Source of the DNA: Chryseobacterium turcicum
GTDB lineage: Bacteria > Bacteroidota > Bacteroidia > Flavobacteriales > Weeksellaceae
Length of the DNA: 64,000 nucleotides
NCBI RefSeq assembly: GCF_021010565.1
Contig: NZ_JAJNAY010000001.1
Span: 3,080,001-3,144,000 of the forward strand
Reading direction: 5' to 3'
Each line of letters starts with the position of its first letter. Position 1 is the first letter of the stretch. The translations under genes and the position numbers were made by a program. Below are positions 33,048-41,612 of the stretch, piece after piece. Below the pieces are notes generated by a model, which saw only the letters and a list, made by a program, of their open reading frames with translations, had not been told where the DNA came from and did no database searches.

Positions 33048-35543
33048 TTAATTTCCTTCATTCATGGTATCCCACAAAGTCATTGCGCCTATTTTATTTA
33101 AAGGTTTTGAAAGTGTAATTCTTTTTGACGATTTTGGAAGTAAATCAAAAAAGTTATCACTAAAGTGTGTATCACCCATCAAATAAACATCTTTTGCTAA
33201 AACATCAGTAGAAATTTCAATTTCGGTTGAAGATATTTTTTTTATTTTGATATTGGGTTTTGTAAGTTTTAAATCTTTTGGCTTAACGAAGAAATGATTA
33301 GTTTCGGCAATAATATTATCATTTTTGTCTCGGATAATAACATTCAGGAAAATTTCATTTTTATTCACATCTCCAATTAAATCATTAATTTCTAAAGCAT
33401 CAAATTTTAAAATATTATTTTCTAAAACTTTTCCATCAGAACTGCTTACTGCCGCCGCTAAACTTTCTCCGTTAAGCTTAGAAATATCAAATTCTATGGT
33501 AACATCTTCAAACTTTTTAAGTTCGTCATTAATTGCATAAAAATTTAAAACTCCGTCTCTTTCTTCCGTTAAAATCACTTGATTTTCAAAACTTCTTTTT
33601 ACTTGATAATGCAGCGCTTTCCAATTACCTAAATAATCAATCGATGACCAAGAAATCACCGGCCAACAATCATTCAATTGCCAATACAGTGTTCCCATAT
33701 TGTAAGGTTTTGCACGGCGATGCGCTTCAATCGCAATCTGCATTCCTCGAACCTGAAGGAGCTGGGAAACATAATTATATTTCACAAAATCTTTCGGAAC
33801 CACATAATCACGCTTCATATATTCGTTGATAATATGAAAACCACGGGCATTTTTTTCGTGTGCTTTGATAATTGGATTTTCTAAACTTAAATCTGAATTT
33901 CCTGAAAACATAGATTTTACAGCGTCCAAACTTGGTATTCCCTGAAAACCATATTCAGAGGCAAATCTTGGAACTTTTTCGTTATAAATTTCAAACGGAA
34001 ATTCACCCCACCAAACGCCCCAATAATGAGAATCGCCCTCTGTTAAACTTTCTTTGTGCCCCCAACCGATGGATGGTGAAGTTGGCCAATAAATATTTTT
34101 CTCTGATGTTAAGTTTTCTTTTAAAGCATTCGGAATAACTTCATGAAAAATCTTTTTGTAATCTTTCCAGACTTGAAGAGAGTCTTCTTTTGAATATTTA
34201 AACTGCTTTTGGTATCCCCAGTTTACAATAGCTTCATCAATTTCATTATTTCCGCACCATAAAGCAATCGATGGATGATTTTGAAGTCTATTGACTTGGT
34301 CTTTTACTTCTTCTTTTACATTATTCAAAAAATCTTCATCTGACGGATAAAAACTTCCGGCAAACATAAAATCCTGCCAAACAAGAATACCGTTTTCGTC
34401 ACAGGCTTTGTAAAATTCGTCGTCCTCATAAATTCCACCGCCCCAGATACGAATCATATTCATATTCGCATCTTTGCAGTCTTTGATGAGCTTTCTATAT
34501 TTTTCTTTGGTAATTCTCGGTGTAAAACTGTCAGACGGAATCCAGTTAGTTCCTTTTGAGTACATCGGATTTCCATTAACTTTAAAATAAAAAGATTTTC
34601 CTTTTTCATCTTTCTCCTGAATTAATTCTACCGTTCTGAGACCAATTCTTTCTTCTTTTTCAGCAAGCGTTTTGGAGTCTTTCTGCAATGAAATTTTAAG
34701 ATTATATAAATTGGGATTACCCCAGCCATTGGGTTGCCATAGTTTTGGATTTTTAATTTGATATGGAAATGCAATTGCATTAAAGCCTTTATTCAAAGAA
34801 ATATTCCGCTTTTCATTATTAATTAAAAAGCTATATTTTCCAGCTTTTTCAGCATAAATTTCAACGTGAATATTAAGTTCAGCTTTTTGTTTGGTTAAAT
34901 TTTTCTGTTCTATTTTTACACTTTCAAATTTTGCATCATTCCAGAAATTTAATTTTACGTCCTTCCAAATTCCTGCAGTTACTAATCTTGGTCCCCAATC
35001 CCAACCAAACTGATATTGTGCTTTTCTCACAAAACTTCTCGGTGATTCCGGCATTGTAAACGGAACTTTACCCGCCAATTCTTTCCCGATAATTACTGAG
35101 GATTTAAATTTAACTTGTAATAAATTGTCCCCAGTTTTTAAATTTTGCTTCACAGGAATTATCCATGTTCGGAACATATTGTCGGTTTTCTTTAATAATT
35201 TTCCATTTAAATAAATTTCAGAAAATGTGTCTAATCCATGAAAAACCAAATCAGCATTTTGGTTTTCTAATTCTTTCGATGAAACTTTAAAAACGGTTTG
35301 ATAATCCCAATCTTCGTTTTCAATCCATTGTACTTTTTTTTCATTCTCATCTTTGTAAGGGTCAGGAATGAGTTTATTGTTCATCAAATCCAAATGCACC
35401 GTTCCGGGCACAGAGGCCGTGAGCCATTTATTTTCTTTGGTATTTTTGAATTGCCATTTTTCTGCGGATAAATTTCGTTCAGAAAATTGTGCGTTAATGA
35501 GTATTTGAATGAAAAAGAAAGCAAAAAGTAGGGTTTTGTTCAT
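33048..35543 (-). CDS. Exported beta-mannosidase (GH2)
   Basis: An 831-residue glycoside hydrolase family 2 enzyme with signal peptide MNKTLLFAFFFIQILINAQ. The sugar-binding domain (SVPGTVHLDLMNNKLIPDPYKDENEKKVQWIEN... in part), immunoglobulin-like domain and TIM barrel are in the usual order. The acid/base Glu is in WCGNNEIDEA and the nucleophile Glu in RFASEYGFQGIPS. It removes beta-linked mannose, as in the core of N-glycans or from mannans. Nearby glycosylasparaginase and hexosaminidase genes favour N-glycan breakdown. Confidence 0.93.
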   Translation of the reverse strand: MNKTLLFAFFFIQILINAQFSERNLSAEKWQFKNTKENKWLTASVPGTVHLDLMNNKLIPDPYKDENEKKVQWIENEDWDYQTVFKVSSKELENQNADLVFHGLDTFSEIYLNGKLLKKTDNMFRTWIIPVKQNLKTGDNLLQVKFKSSVIIGKELAGKVPFTMPESPRSFVRKAQYQFGWDWGPRLVTAGIWKDVKLNFWNDAKFESVKIEQKNLTKQKAELNIHVEIYAEKAGKYSFLINNEKRNISLNKGFNAIAFPYQIKNPKLWQPNGWGNPNLYNLKISLQKDSKTLAEKEERIGLRTVELIQEKDEKGKSFYFKVNGNPMYSKGTNWIPSDSFTPRITKEKYRKLIKDCKDANMNMIRIWGGGIYEDDEFYKACDENGILVWQDFMFAGSFYPSDEDFLNNVKEEVKDQVNRLQNHPSIALWCGNNEIDEAIVNWGYQKQFKYSKEDSLQVWKDYKKIFHEVIPNALKENLTSEKNIYWPTSPSIGWGHKESLTEGDSHYWGVWWGEFPFEIYNEKVPRFASEYGFQGIPSLDAVKSMFSGNSDLSLENPIIKAHEKNARGFHIINEYMKRDYVVPKDFVKYNYVSQLLQVRGMQIAIEAHRRAKPYNMGTLYWQLNDCWPVISWSSIDYLGNWKALHYQVKRSFENQVILTEERDGVLNFYAINDELKKFEDVTIEFDISKLNGESLAAAVSSSDGKVLENNILKFDALEINDLIGDVNKNEIFLNVIIRDKNDNIIAETNHFFVKPKDLKLTKPNIKIKKISSTEIEISTDVLAKDVYLMGDTHFSDNFFDLLPKSSKRITLSKPLNKIGAMTLWDTMNEGN

Positions 35544-35579
35544 TAGTAATTTGATTTTAAATCAGGTTTAAACTCAGAG

Positions 35580-35701
35580 TTTGTCATCCTGAAAGGATCT
35601 CAACAGTAAAAATGATAAATATTTTTTCAGTATTATTAGTATTTCAATAATTCATAAAATCTTATGTTCAAACTTTGTCTAGATCCTTTCAGGATGACAA
35701 A
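35580..35701. repeat. Inverted repeat with 21-base perfect arms, MITE-like
   Basis: Arms at 35580-35600 and 35681-35701 are perfect reverse complements (core GTCATCCTGAAAGGATCT) around an 80-base AT-rich centre with no ORF. It sits between the beta-mannosidase and CutC genes. It could be a non-autonomous mobile element or a large terminator. Confidence 0.85.
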
Positions 35702-35743
35702 ATAGACTCATATTTATTGAAAAGAGTTTAATTAAACCAATAG

Positions 35744-36406
35744 CTACAAATTAAGTTTCAGTTTTTTAATCTCATCAGCATTAGCAAAAGATTCATACGA
35801 TAAGACCGCAGAAGAGTGGAAATACTTTCCTTGGGTTACATTTTTTAATTCTGAAATATTATTGGAACGTACACCTCCGCCAATTAAAATTTTGATATCA
35901 TCAGAATAATCTTCAATCATTTTTTTCAAATTTTCTTTTCCTTCCATTGCAGAATTTTCTCCTCCCGAAGTAAGGATTTCTTTGAAGCCAAGCTCAATAA
36001 GCTTCTCTGTTGATTCAAAGATATTTTTGGTTCTGTCGATTGCTCTGTGAAAAACACAGGGTTTTCCGTTGGCTAAGTCGATTAAGATTTTATTTTTTTC
36101 GATGTCTATTTCCTGATTTTCATCTAAGATTCCGAAAACAAAACCGTCTGCTTTGGCTTTAGAAAAATCGATGATGTCTTTCTGCATTTGCTTAAATTCT
36201 GAGTCGGTGTAAAAAAAGCCTCCTCCTACAGGACGAATCATCACATGAATAGGTTTCGAATATTTCTCTTTCAAATATCTTAATTCTTCAAGGTCTGGAG
36301 TAACCCCTCCTGAATTGATGTCTGCACAAAATTCAATTCTGTCGGCTACAGAATTTAGCGCAATTTCTGCTGAAGTGATATCGAAAGTGGCGATTTCTAA
36401 GAACAT
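35744..36406 (-). CDS. cutC: CutC family protein
   Basis: A 220-residue TIM-barrel protein of the CutC family (LEIATFDITSAEIALNSVADRIEFCADINSGGVTPDLEEL; VMIRPVGGGFFY; VFHRAIDRTKN; ILTSGGENSAMEG; ILIGGGVRSNNI). CutC was named for copper homeostasis in E. coli, but a direct copper role is disputed. In Bacteroidetes the gene is frequently near hexosaminidase and glycosylasparaginase genes, as here, which hints at a sugar-related job. Confidence 0.9.
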   Translation of the reverse strand: MFLEIATFDITSAEIALNSVADRIEFCADINSGGVTPDLEELRYLKEKYSKPIHVMIRPVGGGFFYTDSEFKQMQKDIIDFSKAKADGFVFGILDENQEIDIEKNKILIDLANGKPCVFHRAIDRTKNIFESTEKLIELGFKEILTSGGENSAMEGKENLKKMIEDYSDDIKILIGGGVRSNNISELKNVTQGKYFHSSAVLSYESFANADEIKKLKLNL

Positions 36407-36424
36407 ATATGGTATTCTAATTTT

Positions 36425-36967
36425 TTAATTAATTTTTTCTAAAACATTTCCAATGAAGAACCTATTTTGGATTTTAGTGACCTTAATGATACATTTAAAA
36501 ATTTCTTTAGATTCTGTATCTTCAAGCTCCACATAAAAACTGTAATCATTTTCAAGCGTTCCATTTAAATCACATTTTCTGACCTTAATTTTTGTCCAAT
36601 CTTGTGCTGGAATAAGAAAACCTGTATTAATACTTACATTTTCAGTATTAAATTTATTTTTCCATTTTTTCTGAAATTCTTTTAAGGTTAAACTTCCATC
36701 AACATCTAAATCAACATTTGTTGCATCAATTTTAAACTCATAATAATCTTTGGTCGTAATATTCTGCATGATATTTCCCTGATTTGAAAGGTCTGCATCA
36801 AAATAACTTTCAATACTTTTTATCAACCAGGCTTTTGCTGCTGCAGATTCTTTGGAATTGTTTTCTACTACAGATTCTTTAGGAAGATTATTAATTTTAA
36901 TTTCTTCCTTTTTAGTCTCATTGCAACTTATTATTAAAAGTAAACTAATAATAATTATGTTTTTCAT
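36425..36967 (-). CDS. Lipoprotein with an EF-hand-like loop
   Basis: A 180-residue lipoprotein with signal MKNIIIISLLLIISC (lipobox IISC). A low-complexity acidic stretch follows, then a domain holding DLDVDGSLTLKE, which fits the calcium-binding EF-hand loop pattern DxDxDGxLxxxE, and LKEFQKKWKNKF after it. Only one such loop is present, while functional EF-hands are usually paired, so calcium binding is uncertain. It starts 110 bases downstream of the glycosylasparaginase gene end on the same strand. Confidence 0.7.
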   Translation of the reverse strand: MKNIIIISLLLIISCNETKKEEIKINNLPKESVVENNSKESAAAKAWLIKSIESYFDADLSNQGNIMQNITTKDYYEFKIDATNVDLDVDGSLTLKEFQKKWKNKFNTENVSINTGFLIPAQDWTKIKVRKCDLNGTLENDYSFYVELEDTESKEIFKCIIKVTKIQNRFFIGNVLEKIN

Positions 36968-37077
36968 ATTCTTTGTTTAGGTTTTGGCTAAAGCCAAATA
37001 GATAATCTATTACATTTAAAATGGGTTAAAACCCGTTTCTATTGATTGACAAACATATTAAATTTAAAATTTAACTT

Positions 37078-38070
37078 TTATTTTAAAGCAAATTGCGGTT
37101 TTTCCAAACGATTTCCTTTTTGGTCATAAACAGCAAAATTAAACCCATCCTGAATACAGTATGAGCCATATTCTCCTTTTTTATTGATGGCTATAAAACC
37201 CACTTGAATATCTTTCAGGTCTTTATTTCTTTTTTTAGTAATGGTTACAATTCTTTCAACAGCTTCTTTACAGGCTTGTTGAGGATTTCTTCCCTGTCTC
37301 ATCAACTCAACCACCAGGTGCGTTCCTACCGTTCTGATAACTTCCTCACCATGACCTGTTGCCGTTGCAGCGCCCACTTCATTATCCACAAATAATCCTG
37401 CGCCAATAATTGGAGAATCTCCTACTCTGCCATGCATTTTAAAAGCCATTCCGCTCGTAGTACAGGCTCCCGAAAGATTTCCTTGCGCATCTAAAGCAAT
37501 CATTCCGATGGTATCATGGTTTTCGATGTTGACAATGGGTTGATATTTACTGTCTTTCAACCATTCTTTCCATTCTTTTTCAGATTCTGCAGTGAGTATA
37601 TTTTCTTTTTTAAAGCCTTGAGAAACGGCAAATTGAAAAGCTCCATCACCCACCAACATGACGTGAGGTGTTTTTTCCATCACGGCTCTTGCTACCGAAA
37701 TTGGATTTTTAATGTTTTCAAGACATGCTACTGAACCGATGTTGTAATTTTCATCCATAATACAGGCATCCAGTGTCACTCTACCGTCTCTATCAGGGCG
37801 TCCTCCATAACCTACACTTCTTTCGTTGGGGTCATTTTCAACCAAACGAACGCCTTTTTCAACCGCATCCAGGGCTCTTCCTCCTTTTCCCAAAATTTTC
37901 CAAGCTTCTTCGTTGGCTTTTAAACCAAAATCCCAAGTGGAAAGTACTATCGGTTTATTGATTATTTTTTTATTCTCTGAGGGTTCTTTAGCAATCAAAT
38001 CTAATGGATTTAACAGTAATGCTGAAGAAATAAGTGCTGATTTTTTTAGAAATTTCCTTCTAGTTTCCAT
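37078..38070 (-). CDS. Glycosylasparaginase (N4-(beta-N-acetylglucosaminyl)-L-asparaginase)
   Basis: A 330-residue Ntn hydrolase that cleaves the GlcNAc-asparagine link left after protein digestion. The N terminus METRRKFLKKSALISSALLL carries a twin-arginine-like motif, so export is likely. Autocleavage should occur between Asp186 and Thr187 in NHDTIGMIAL, making Thr187 the nucleophile. Substrate residues in SGMAFKMHGRVGDSPIIGAG and ATATGHGEEV are intact. It closely fits the enzyme known from Elizabethkingia meningoseptica. Isoaspartyl peptidase is the alternative, but the TSGMAFKMHGRVGDSP segment favours glycosylasparaginase. Confidence 0.9.
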   Translation of the reverse strand: METRRKFLKKSALISSALLLNPLDLIAKEPSENKKIINKPIVLSTWDFGLKANEEAWKILGKGGRALDAVEKGVRLVENDPNERSVGYGGRPDRDGRVTLDACIMDENYNIGSVACLENIKNPISVARAVMEKTPHVMLVGDGAFQFAVSQGFKKENILTAESEKEWKEWLKDSKYQPIVNIENHDTIGMIALDAQGNLSGACTTSGMAFKMHGRVGDSPIIGAGLFVDNEVGAATATGHGEEVIRTVGTHLVVELMRQGRNPQQACKEAVERIVTITKKRNKDLKDIQVGFIAINKKGEYGSYCIQDGFNFAVYDQKGNRLEKPQFALK

Positions 38071-38353
38071 GATAGGTTTTAAGATTTTTCTAAATTACTA
38101 AAATTTTGCATCAGTAAAAAAATGATTCTAAACTTGTTTAAACTTTTTATTTAACCACAAAAGGCACAAAAGATTTAGATATTTCTATTAAAGCTTATTT
38201 TTAAAATGAAAAAAGAACACATTAATTTTCAAAAATCTTTGATTTTTATTCTTTTGACAGCTTTGAATATCTAATCATATACATTTCAAATTTCTTTTGT
38301 GGTTAAAGAAATTAGTTTAAATAGCTTTTATAAAAAGAATGACAGACGTATCA

Positions 38354-38836
38354 TTAATGAGGTAATTTTTCTCTGAAATATCCGTAAACCCAAGTTCCAA
38401 AAATAGCGCTCAGTAAAGTAATTGTTACCACGAAAGCTCCCGTTCCTATTTGCGCAAATAAAGGACCAGGACATGCTCCGGTAATTGCCCAGCCAAATCC
38501 GAAAATCAAACCGCCATAGATTTGTCCTTTATTGAATTTTTTAGGAGCAATTATAATAGGTTCTCCGTTGATGGTTTTAATATTAAACTTTTTAATAAGC
38601 CAAATAGAAATCATTCCCGTAAAAATGGCGCTTCCAATCACACCATACATATGAAATGACTGCAAACGAAACATTTCCTGAATTCTGAACCAGCTTATAA
38701 TTTCAGCTTTCACAAAAACAATTCCGAATAAAATACCTATTAAAAGATATTTGAGATTGTGATACCATTTAGTCTGAACATCATTTTCATTAGTAGCAAT
38801 GATATCCTGATGATGTGTATTTTTTTCTTTTGTCAT
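38354..38836 (-). CDS. YeeE/YedE-type thiosulfate transporter, small half (DUF6691)
   Basis: A 160-residue membrane protein with four helices. The ATG giving MTKEKNTHHQ is chosen; the longer open frame would overlap the preceding gene with non-membrane residues. The YeeE hallmark with a conserved cysteine, GFGWAITGACPGPLFAQIGTG, is at about residues 110-130. Together with the next half it corresponds to a full-length TsuA thiosulfate importer split into two genes; the two lie 14 bases apart. Confidence 0.88.
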   Translation of the reverse strand: MTKEKNTHHQDIIATNENDVQTKWYHNLKYLLIGILFGIVFVKAEIISWFRIQEMFRLQSFHMYGVIGSAIFTGMISIWLIKKFNIKTINGEPIIIAPKKFNKGQIYGGLIFGFGWAITGACPGPLFAQIGTGAFVVTITLLSAIFGTWVYGYFREKLPH

Positions 38837-38850
38837 TTTTAAAATAGATT

Positions 38851-39414
38851 TTAAAGTGAAAGAATGATGGGCAAAATCACATTTGCCATTAAAAAACCAC
38901 CTGCCATAAAGCAAATCGTCGCAACTAAAGAAGGCCATTGAAGATTAGAAATCCCCATTATGGAATGTCCACTGGTACAACCACCTGCATATCGGGTTCC
39001 AAATCCTACTAAAAACCCACCCACAACAATCAGGATAAAGCCTTTTAACGTTAATAAACTTTCAAAATTCATTAATTGTGTCGGCACAAGATTGCTGTAA
39101 TCTGTAATTCCATAAGTTGCTAATTCCGCTTTAAGTTTTGGATTGACCGAAATTTCTCCCGGGTTTATCAAAAAATGGGAAGTGATGATTCCTCCTAATA
39201 AAATTCCTAAAACAAAGAGTAAATTCCAGGATTCTTTTTTCCAATCATATTTAAAAAAGCTCACATTTGCCGGAATACAAGCTGCGCAAACATGTCTTAA
39301 CGAAGAGCTTATTCCAAATGATTTATTTCCTAAAATAAGCAGTGTAGGAACTGTAAGACCAATCAGTGGGCCTGCAATATACCAAGACCAGGGTTCTTTT
39401 ATGATTTCTAGCAT
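38851..39414 (-). CDS. YeeE/YedE-type thiosulfate transporter, large half
   Basis: A 187-residue membrane protein with about five helices. The conserved segments LIGLTVPTLLILGNKSFGISSSLRHVC and GFLVGFGTRYAGGCTSGHSIMG hold the cysteines that relay thiosulfate in TsuA/YeeE proteins. It precedes the small half on the same strand and follows the methyltransferase. Its place beside a persulfide dioxygenase-rhodanese gene supports a reduced-sulfur substrate. Confidence 0.9.
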   Translation of the reverse strand: MLEIIKEPWSWYIAGPLIGLTVPTLLILGNKSFGISSSLRHVCAACIPANVSFFKYDWKKESWNLLFVLGILLGGIITSHFLINPGEISVNPKLKAELATYGITDYSNLVPTQLMNFESLLTLKGFILIVVGGFLVGFGTRYAGGCTSGHSIMGISNLQWPSLVATICFMAGGFLMANVILPIILSL

Positions 39415-39429
39415 CTAATTTGTTTTAAT

Positions 39430-40053
39430 TTATTTCTTTTTAAATTGACAGAAAATAAAATTCTGAATCGTATTAAATGGGGTAATATGATTTTCTGTAA
39501 AAGACGTTACAAGCTCAAAGTCTGTTGAGAATATATTTTTCAAACGCTCTTCATCATATTGTACAATTGGCAACCCACTGCATTTTTGCGGTCCGTTCAC
39601 TGAAAATGTTCCAATAATCAAGGTATCTGAAACCGCATCTCTTACAATCTCAACATATTTTTTAATTTCCTCTTCTGTTGCCAGGAAGTGAAAAGCGGCT
39701 CTATCATGCCAAATATCATATTGATTATTGGTTTCAAATTCTGTAATGTCTGTTGTAATCCAATCTATATTTTTAGCTTGAGTTCCTAATCTTGTTTTTG
39801 CTTTTTCTAATGCTTTTGCAGAAATATCTAAAACAGAAATGTTTTTAAATTCCTTTTGGAGTAAAAAATCGACCAAATTACTATCTCCGCCTCCAATATC
39901 TATTATTTTTGAAGATTTGTCTTTTGAAGCGTCTTCTATAAGACTCAAAGATGTTTGAGGAATTTTTTGTGTCCAACTTATTTCATTCGGATTTTTTGTT
40001 TCATATACATTCTGCCAATGGTCTTTATAATTCTGCTTTTCAAAATTTATCAT
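39430..40053 (-). CDS. Class I SAM-dependent methyltransferase
   Basis: A 207-residue methyltransferase. Motif I is IIDIGGGDSNLVDFLL at about 56-71, motif II/acidic loop VLDISAKALEKAK, and motif IV TTDITEFETNNQYDIWHDRAAFHFL. The opening HWQNVYETKNPNEISWTQ is typical of small thiol or tellurite-type methyltransferases. Given the sulfur genes on both sides, methylation of a sulfur compound is a reasonable guess, but the substrate is not shown. Confidence 0.8.
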   Translation of the reverse strand: MINFEKQNYKDHWQNVYETKNPNEISWTQKIPQTSLSLIEDASKDKSSKIIDIGGGDSNLVDFLLQKEFKNISVLDISAKALEKAKTRLGTQAKNIDWITTDITEFETNNQYDIWHDRAAFHFLATEEEIKKYVEIVRDAVSDTLIIGTFSVNGPQKCSGLPIVQYDEERLKNIFSTDFELVTSFTENHITPFNTIQNFIFCQFKKK

Positions 40054-40100
40054 TATTTCATACTTTTTTAGGATTAATATATTTACAACTGCTGCATGTT

Positions 40101-41522
40101 TTAACCAATATAGGGGAAAACCTTAGTTGGGCAGACAAAGTTACTCTTAGAAACTTCAGTTTTTGCAATCGCTGCAAAACCGCCTTCAATTTCTGCAAAA
40201 TTTCTGTACCCTCTTGCCTGCAGAATACTTGCTGCCATCATACTTCGATAACCTCCCGCACAATGAAGATAAAAATATTCTTCTGAATTTAAATCAGCAA
40301 TCCATTCATTTATATACGCTAAAGGTTTATTATAAGCATCATTTACATGTTCAGCAAGATATTCTCTTTCTTTTCTCACATCTATAATTTGAGCATTTTT
40401 GTTCTTGATTTCATGCTCAAATTGTTGTGCAGAAATTCGATGAACTTTATCTATTTCCTTATGGCTTTTTTTCCAAGCTTCAAAACCTCCTTTCATAAAG
40501 CCTAAAACATTGTCAAAGCCTATTCTGCTTAATCTTGTCAGTGTTTCTTCTTCTTGATTGTCATCCGCAATTAATAAAATCGGATGGTTAACATCAACAA
40601 TTAAAGCTCCTACCCAAGGTGCAAAATCACCATTTAACCCAATATTGATTGACTGAGGAACAAAGCCTTTTGCAAATACATCACTATTTCTAACATCAAG
40701 CATCAAAGCTCCTGAAAGTTCGGCTATTTCTTCAAATTCTTTAGGCGAAAGAGCATTTAAACCTTTAGATAAAACCTCATCGAAACTTTTGTAGCCCTTT
40801 TTATTCATCGCCACATTCATCCCAAAATAGGCAGGAGGCGGAAGAAGCCCATCCGTCACTGCTTTTATAAAACTGTTTTTATCTTTTTGATTCAACGCGT
40901 AATTTGTTTTCTTCTGATTTCCTAGAGTGTCAACCGTTTCTTTCTGCATATTTTTTCCACATGCCGAACCTGCACCATGAGCCGGATAAACTATAATTTC
41001 ATCACTTAAAGGAAGAATTTTTTGATATAAACTTTCATACAGTAATCCTGCTAATTCTTCCTGAGTCATATTTTCAGCTTTCTGAGCCAAATCTGGGCGA
41101 CCCACATCTCCTAAAAACAAGGTATCGCCACTAAACAAGGCTTTTTCTTCACCATTTTCATTAATTAATAAAAAAGAAGAGCTTTCCATCGTATGTCCCG
41201 GAGTGTGAAGAACTTTAATTTTTATTTTTCCCAGTTCAAAGATTTGATTGTCATCTGCGATAATCGCATCAAACTCTGGTTTTGCAGTCGGGCCGTAAAC
41301 AATTGGAGCATTTGTTTTCTTACTCAAATCAATATGACCGCTTACAAAATCTGCATGGAAATGGGTTTCAAAAATATATTTTAGTTTTACTCCATCTTTT
41401 TCCAATCTATCAATATAAGGTTGGGTTTCTCTTAAAGGGTCTACAATAGCTGCTTCGCCTTCAGAAACTATATAATAAGCACCTTGAGCCAGGCATCCGG
41501 TATATATTTGTTCTATTTTCAT
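40101..41522 (-). CDS. Persulfide dioxygenase-rhodanese fusion (MBL fold plus two rhodanese domains)
   Basis: A 473-residue fusion. Residues 1-240 are an ETHE1-like metallo-beta-lactamase fold with the iron site THFHADFVSGH near 54-64, HTPGHTMESSS, and GDTLFLGDVGRPDL. Two rhodanese domains follow. The first (about 255-350) lacks the catalytic cysteine (ILLIADDNQEEE in its place), the second has it (FYLHCAGGYRSM). The enzyme should oxidise glutathione or low-molecular-weight persulfides to sulfite and transfer sulfur to give thiosulfate. A 17-base motif shared with the TauE gene lies 68 bases upstream. Confidence 0.92.
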   Translation of the reverse strand: MKIEQIYTGCLAQGAYYIVSEGEAAIVDPLRETQPYIDRLEKDGVKLKYIFETHFHADFVSGHIDLSKKTNAPIVYGPTAKPEFDAIIADDNQIFELGKIKIKVLHTPGHTMESSSFLLINENGEEKALFSGDTLFLGDVGRPDLAQKAENMTQEELAGLLYESLYQKILPLSDEIIVYPAHGAGSACGKNMQKETVDTLGNQKKTNYALNQKDKNSFIKAVTDGLLPPPAYFGMNVAMNKKGYKSFDEVLSKGLNALSPKEFEEIAELSGALMLDVRNSDVFAKGFVPQSINIGLNGDFAPWVGALIVDVNHPILLIADDNQEEETLTRLSRIGFDNVLGFMKGGFEAWKKSHKEIDKVHRISAQQFEHEIKNKNAQIIDVRKEREYLAEHVNDAYNKPLAYINEWIADLNSEEYFYLHCAGGYRSMMAASILQARGYRNFAEIEGGFAAIAKTEVSKSNFVCPTKVFPYIG

Positions 41523-41589
41523 CTTTTAAATATTTATTTTAATCATATTTTATGGAGTACAAATTTCTCTAAATCATTTTTCTCCCACC

Positions 41590-41606
41590 GCTACTTTTGT
41601 TACATA
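41590..41606 (-). promoter_or_regulatory. Candidate Crp/Fnr-type site upstream of the persulfide dioxygenase gene
   Basis: GCTACTTTTGTTACATA (plus strand) is identical to 42456-42472. One half (TGTAAC on the minus strand) fits a Crp/Fnr-type TGTAAC-N4-GTTACA palindrome; the other half is degenerate. The neighbouring Crp/Fnr gene is the likely source of the protein. Confidence 0.6.
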
Positions 41607-41612
41607 GCGATT

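Noticed and set aside
35601..35680. Insertion sequence between the 21-base inverted repeats
   Set aside because: The core is only 80 bases and has no transposase or other ORF, so at most it is a non-autonomous element.
38837..38938. Longer start for the small YeeE half
   Set aside because: The added 34 residues overlap the upstream gene, lack similarity to the family, and the internal ATG leaves a normal 14-base gap.
40101..41522. Both rhodanese domains of the persulfide dioxygenase active
   Set aside because: The first has no cysteine in its active-site loop (ILLIADDNQEEE), so only the second can be catalytic.
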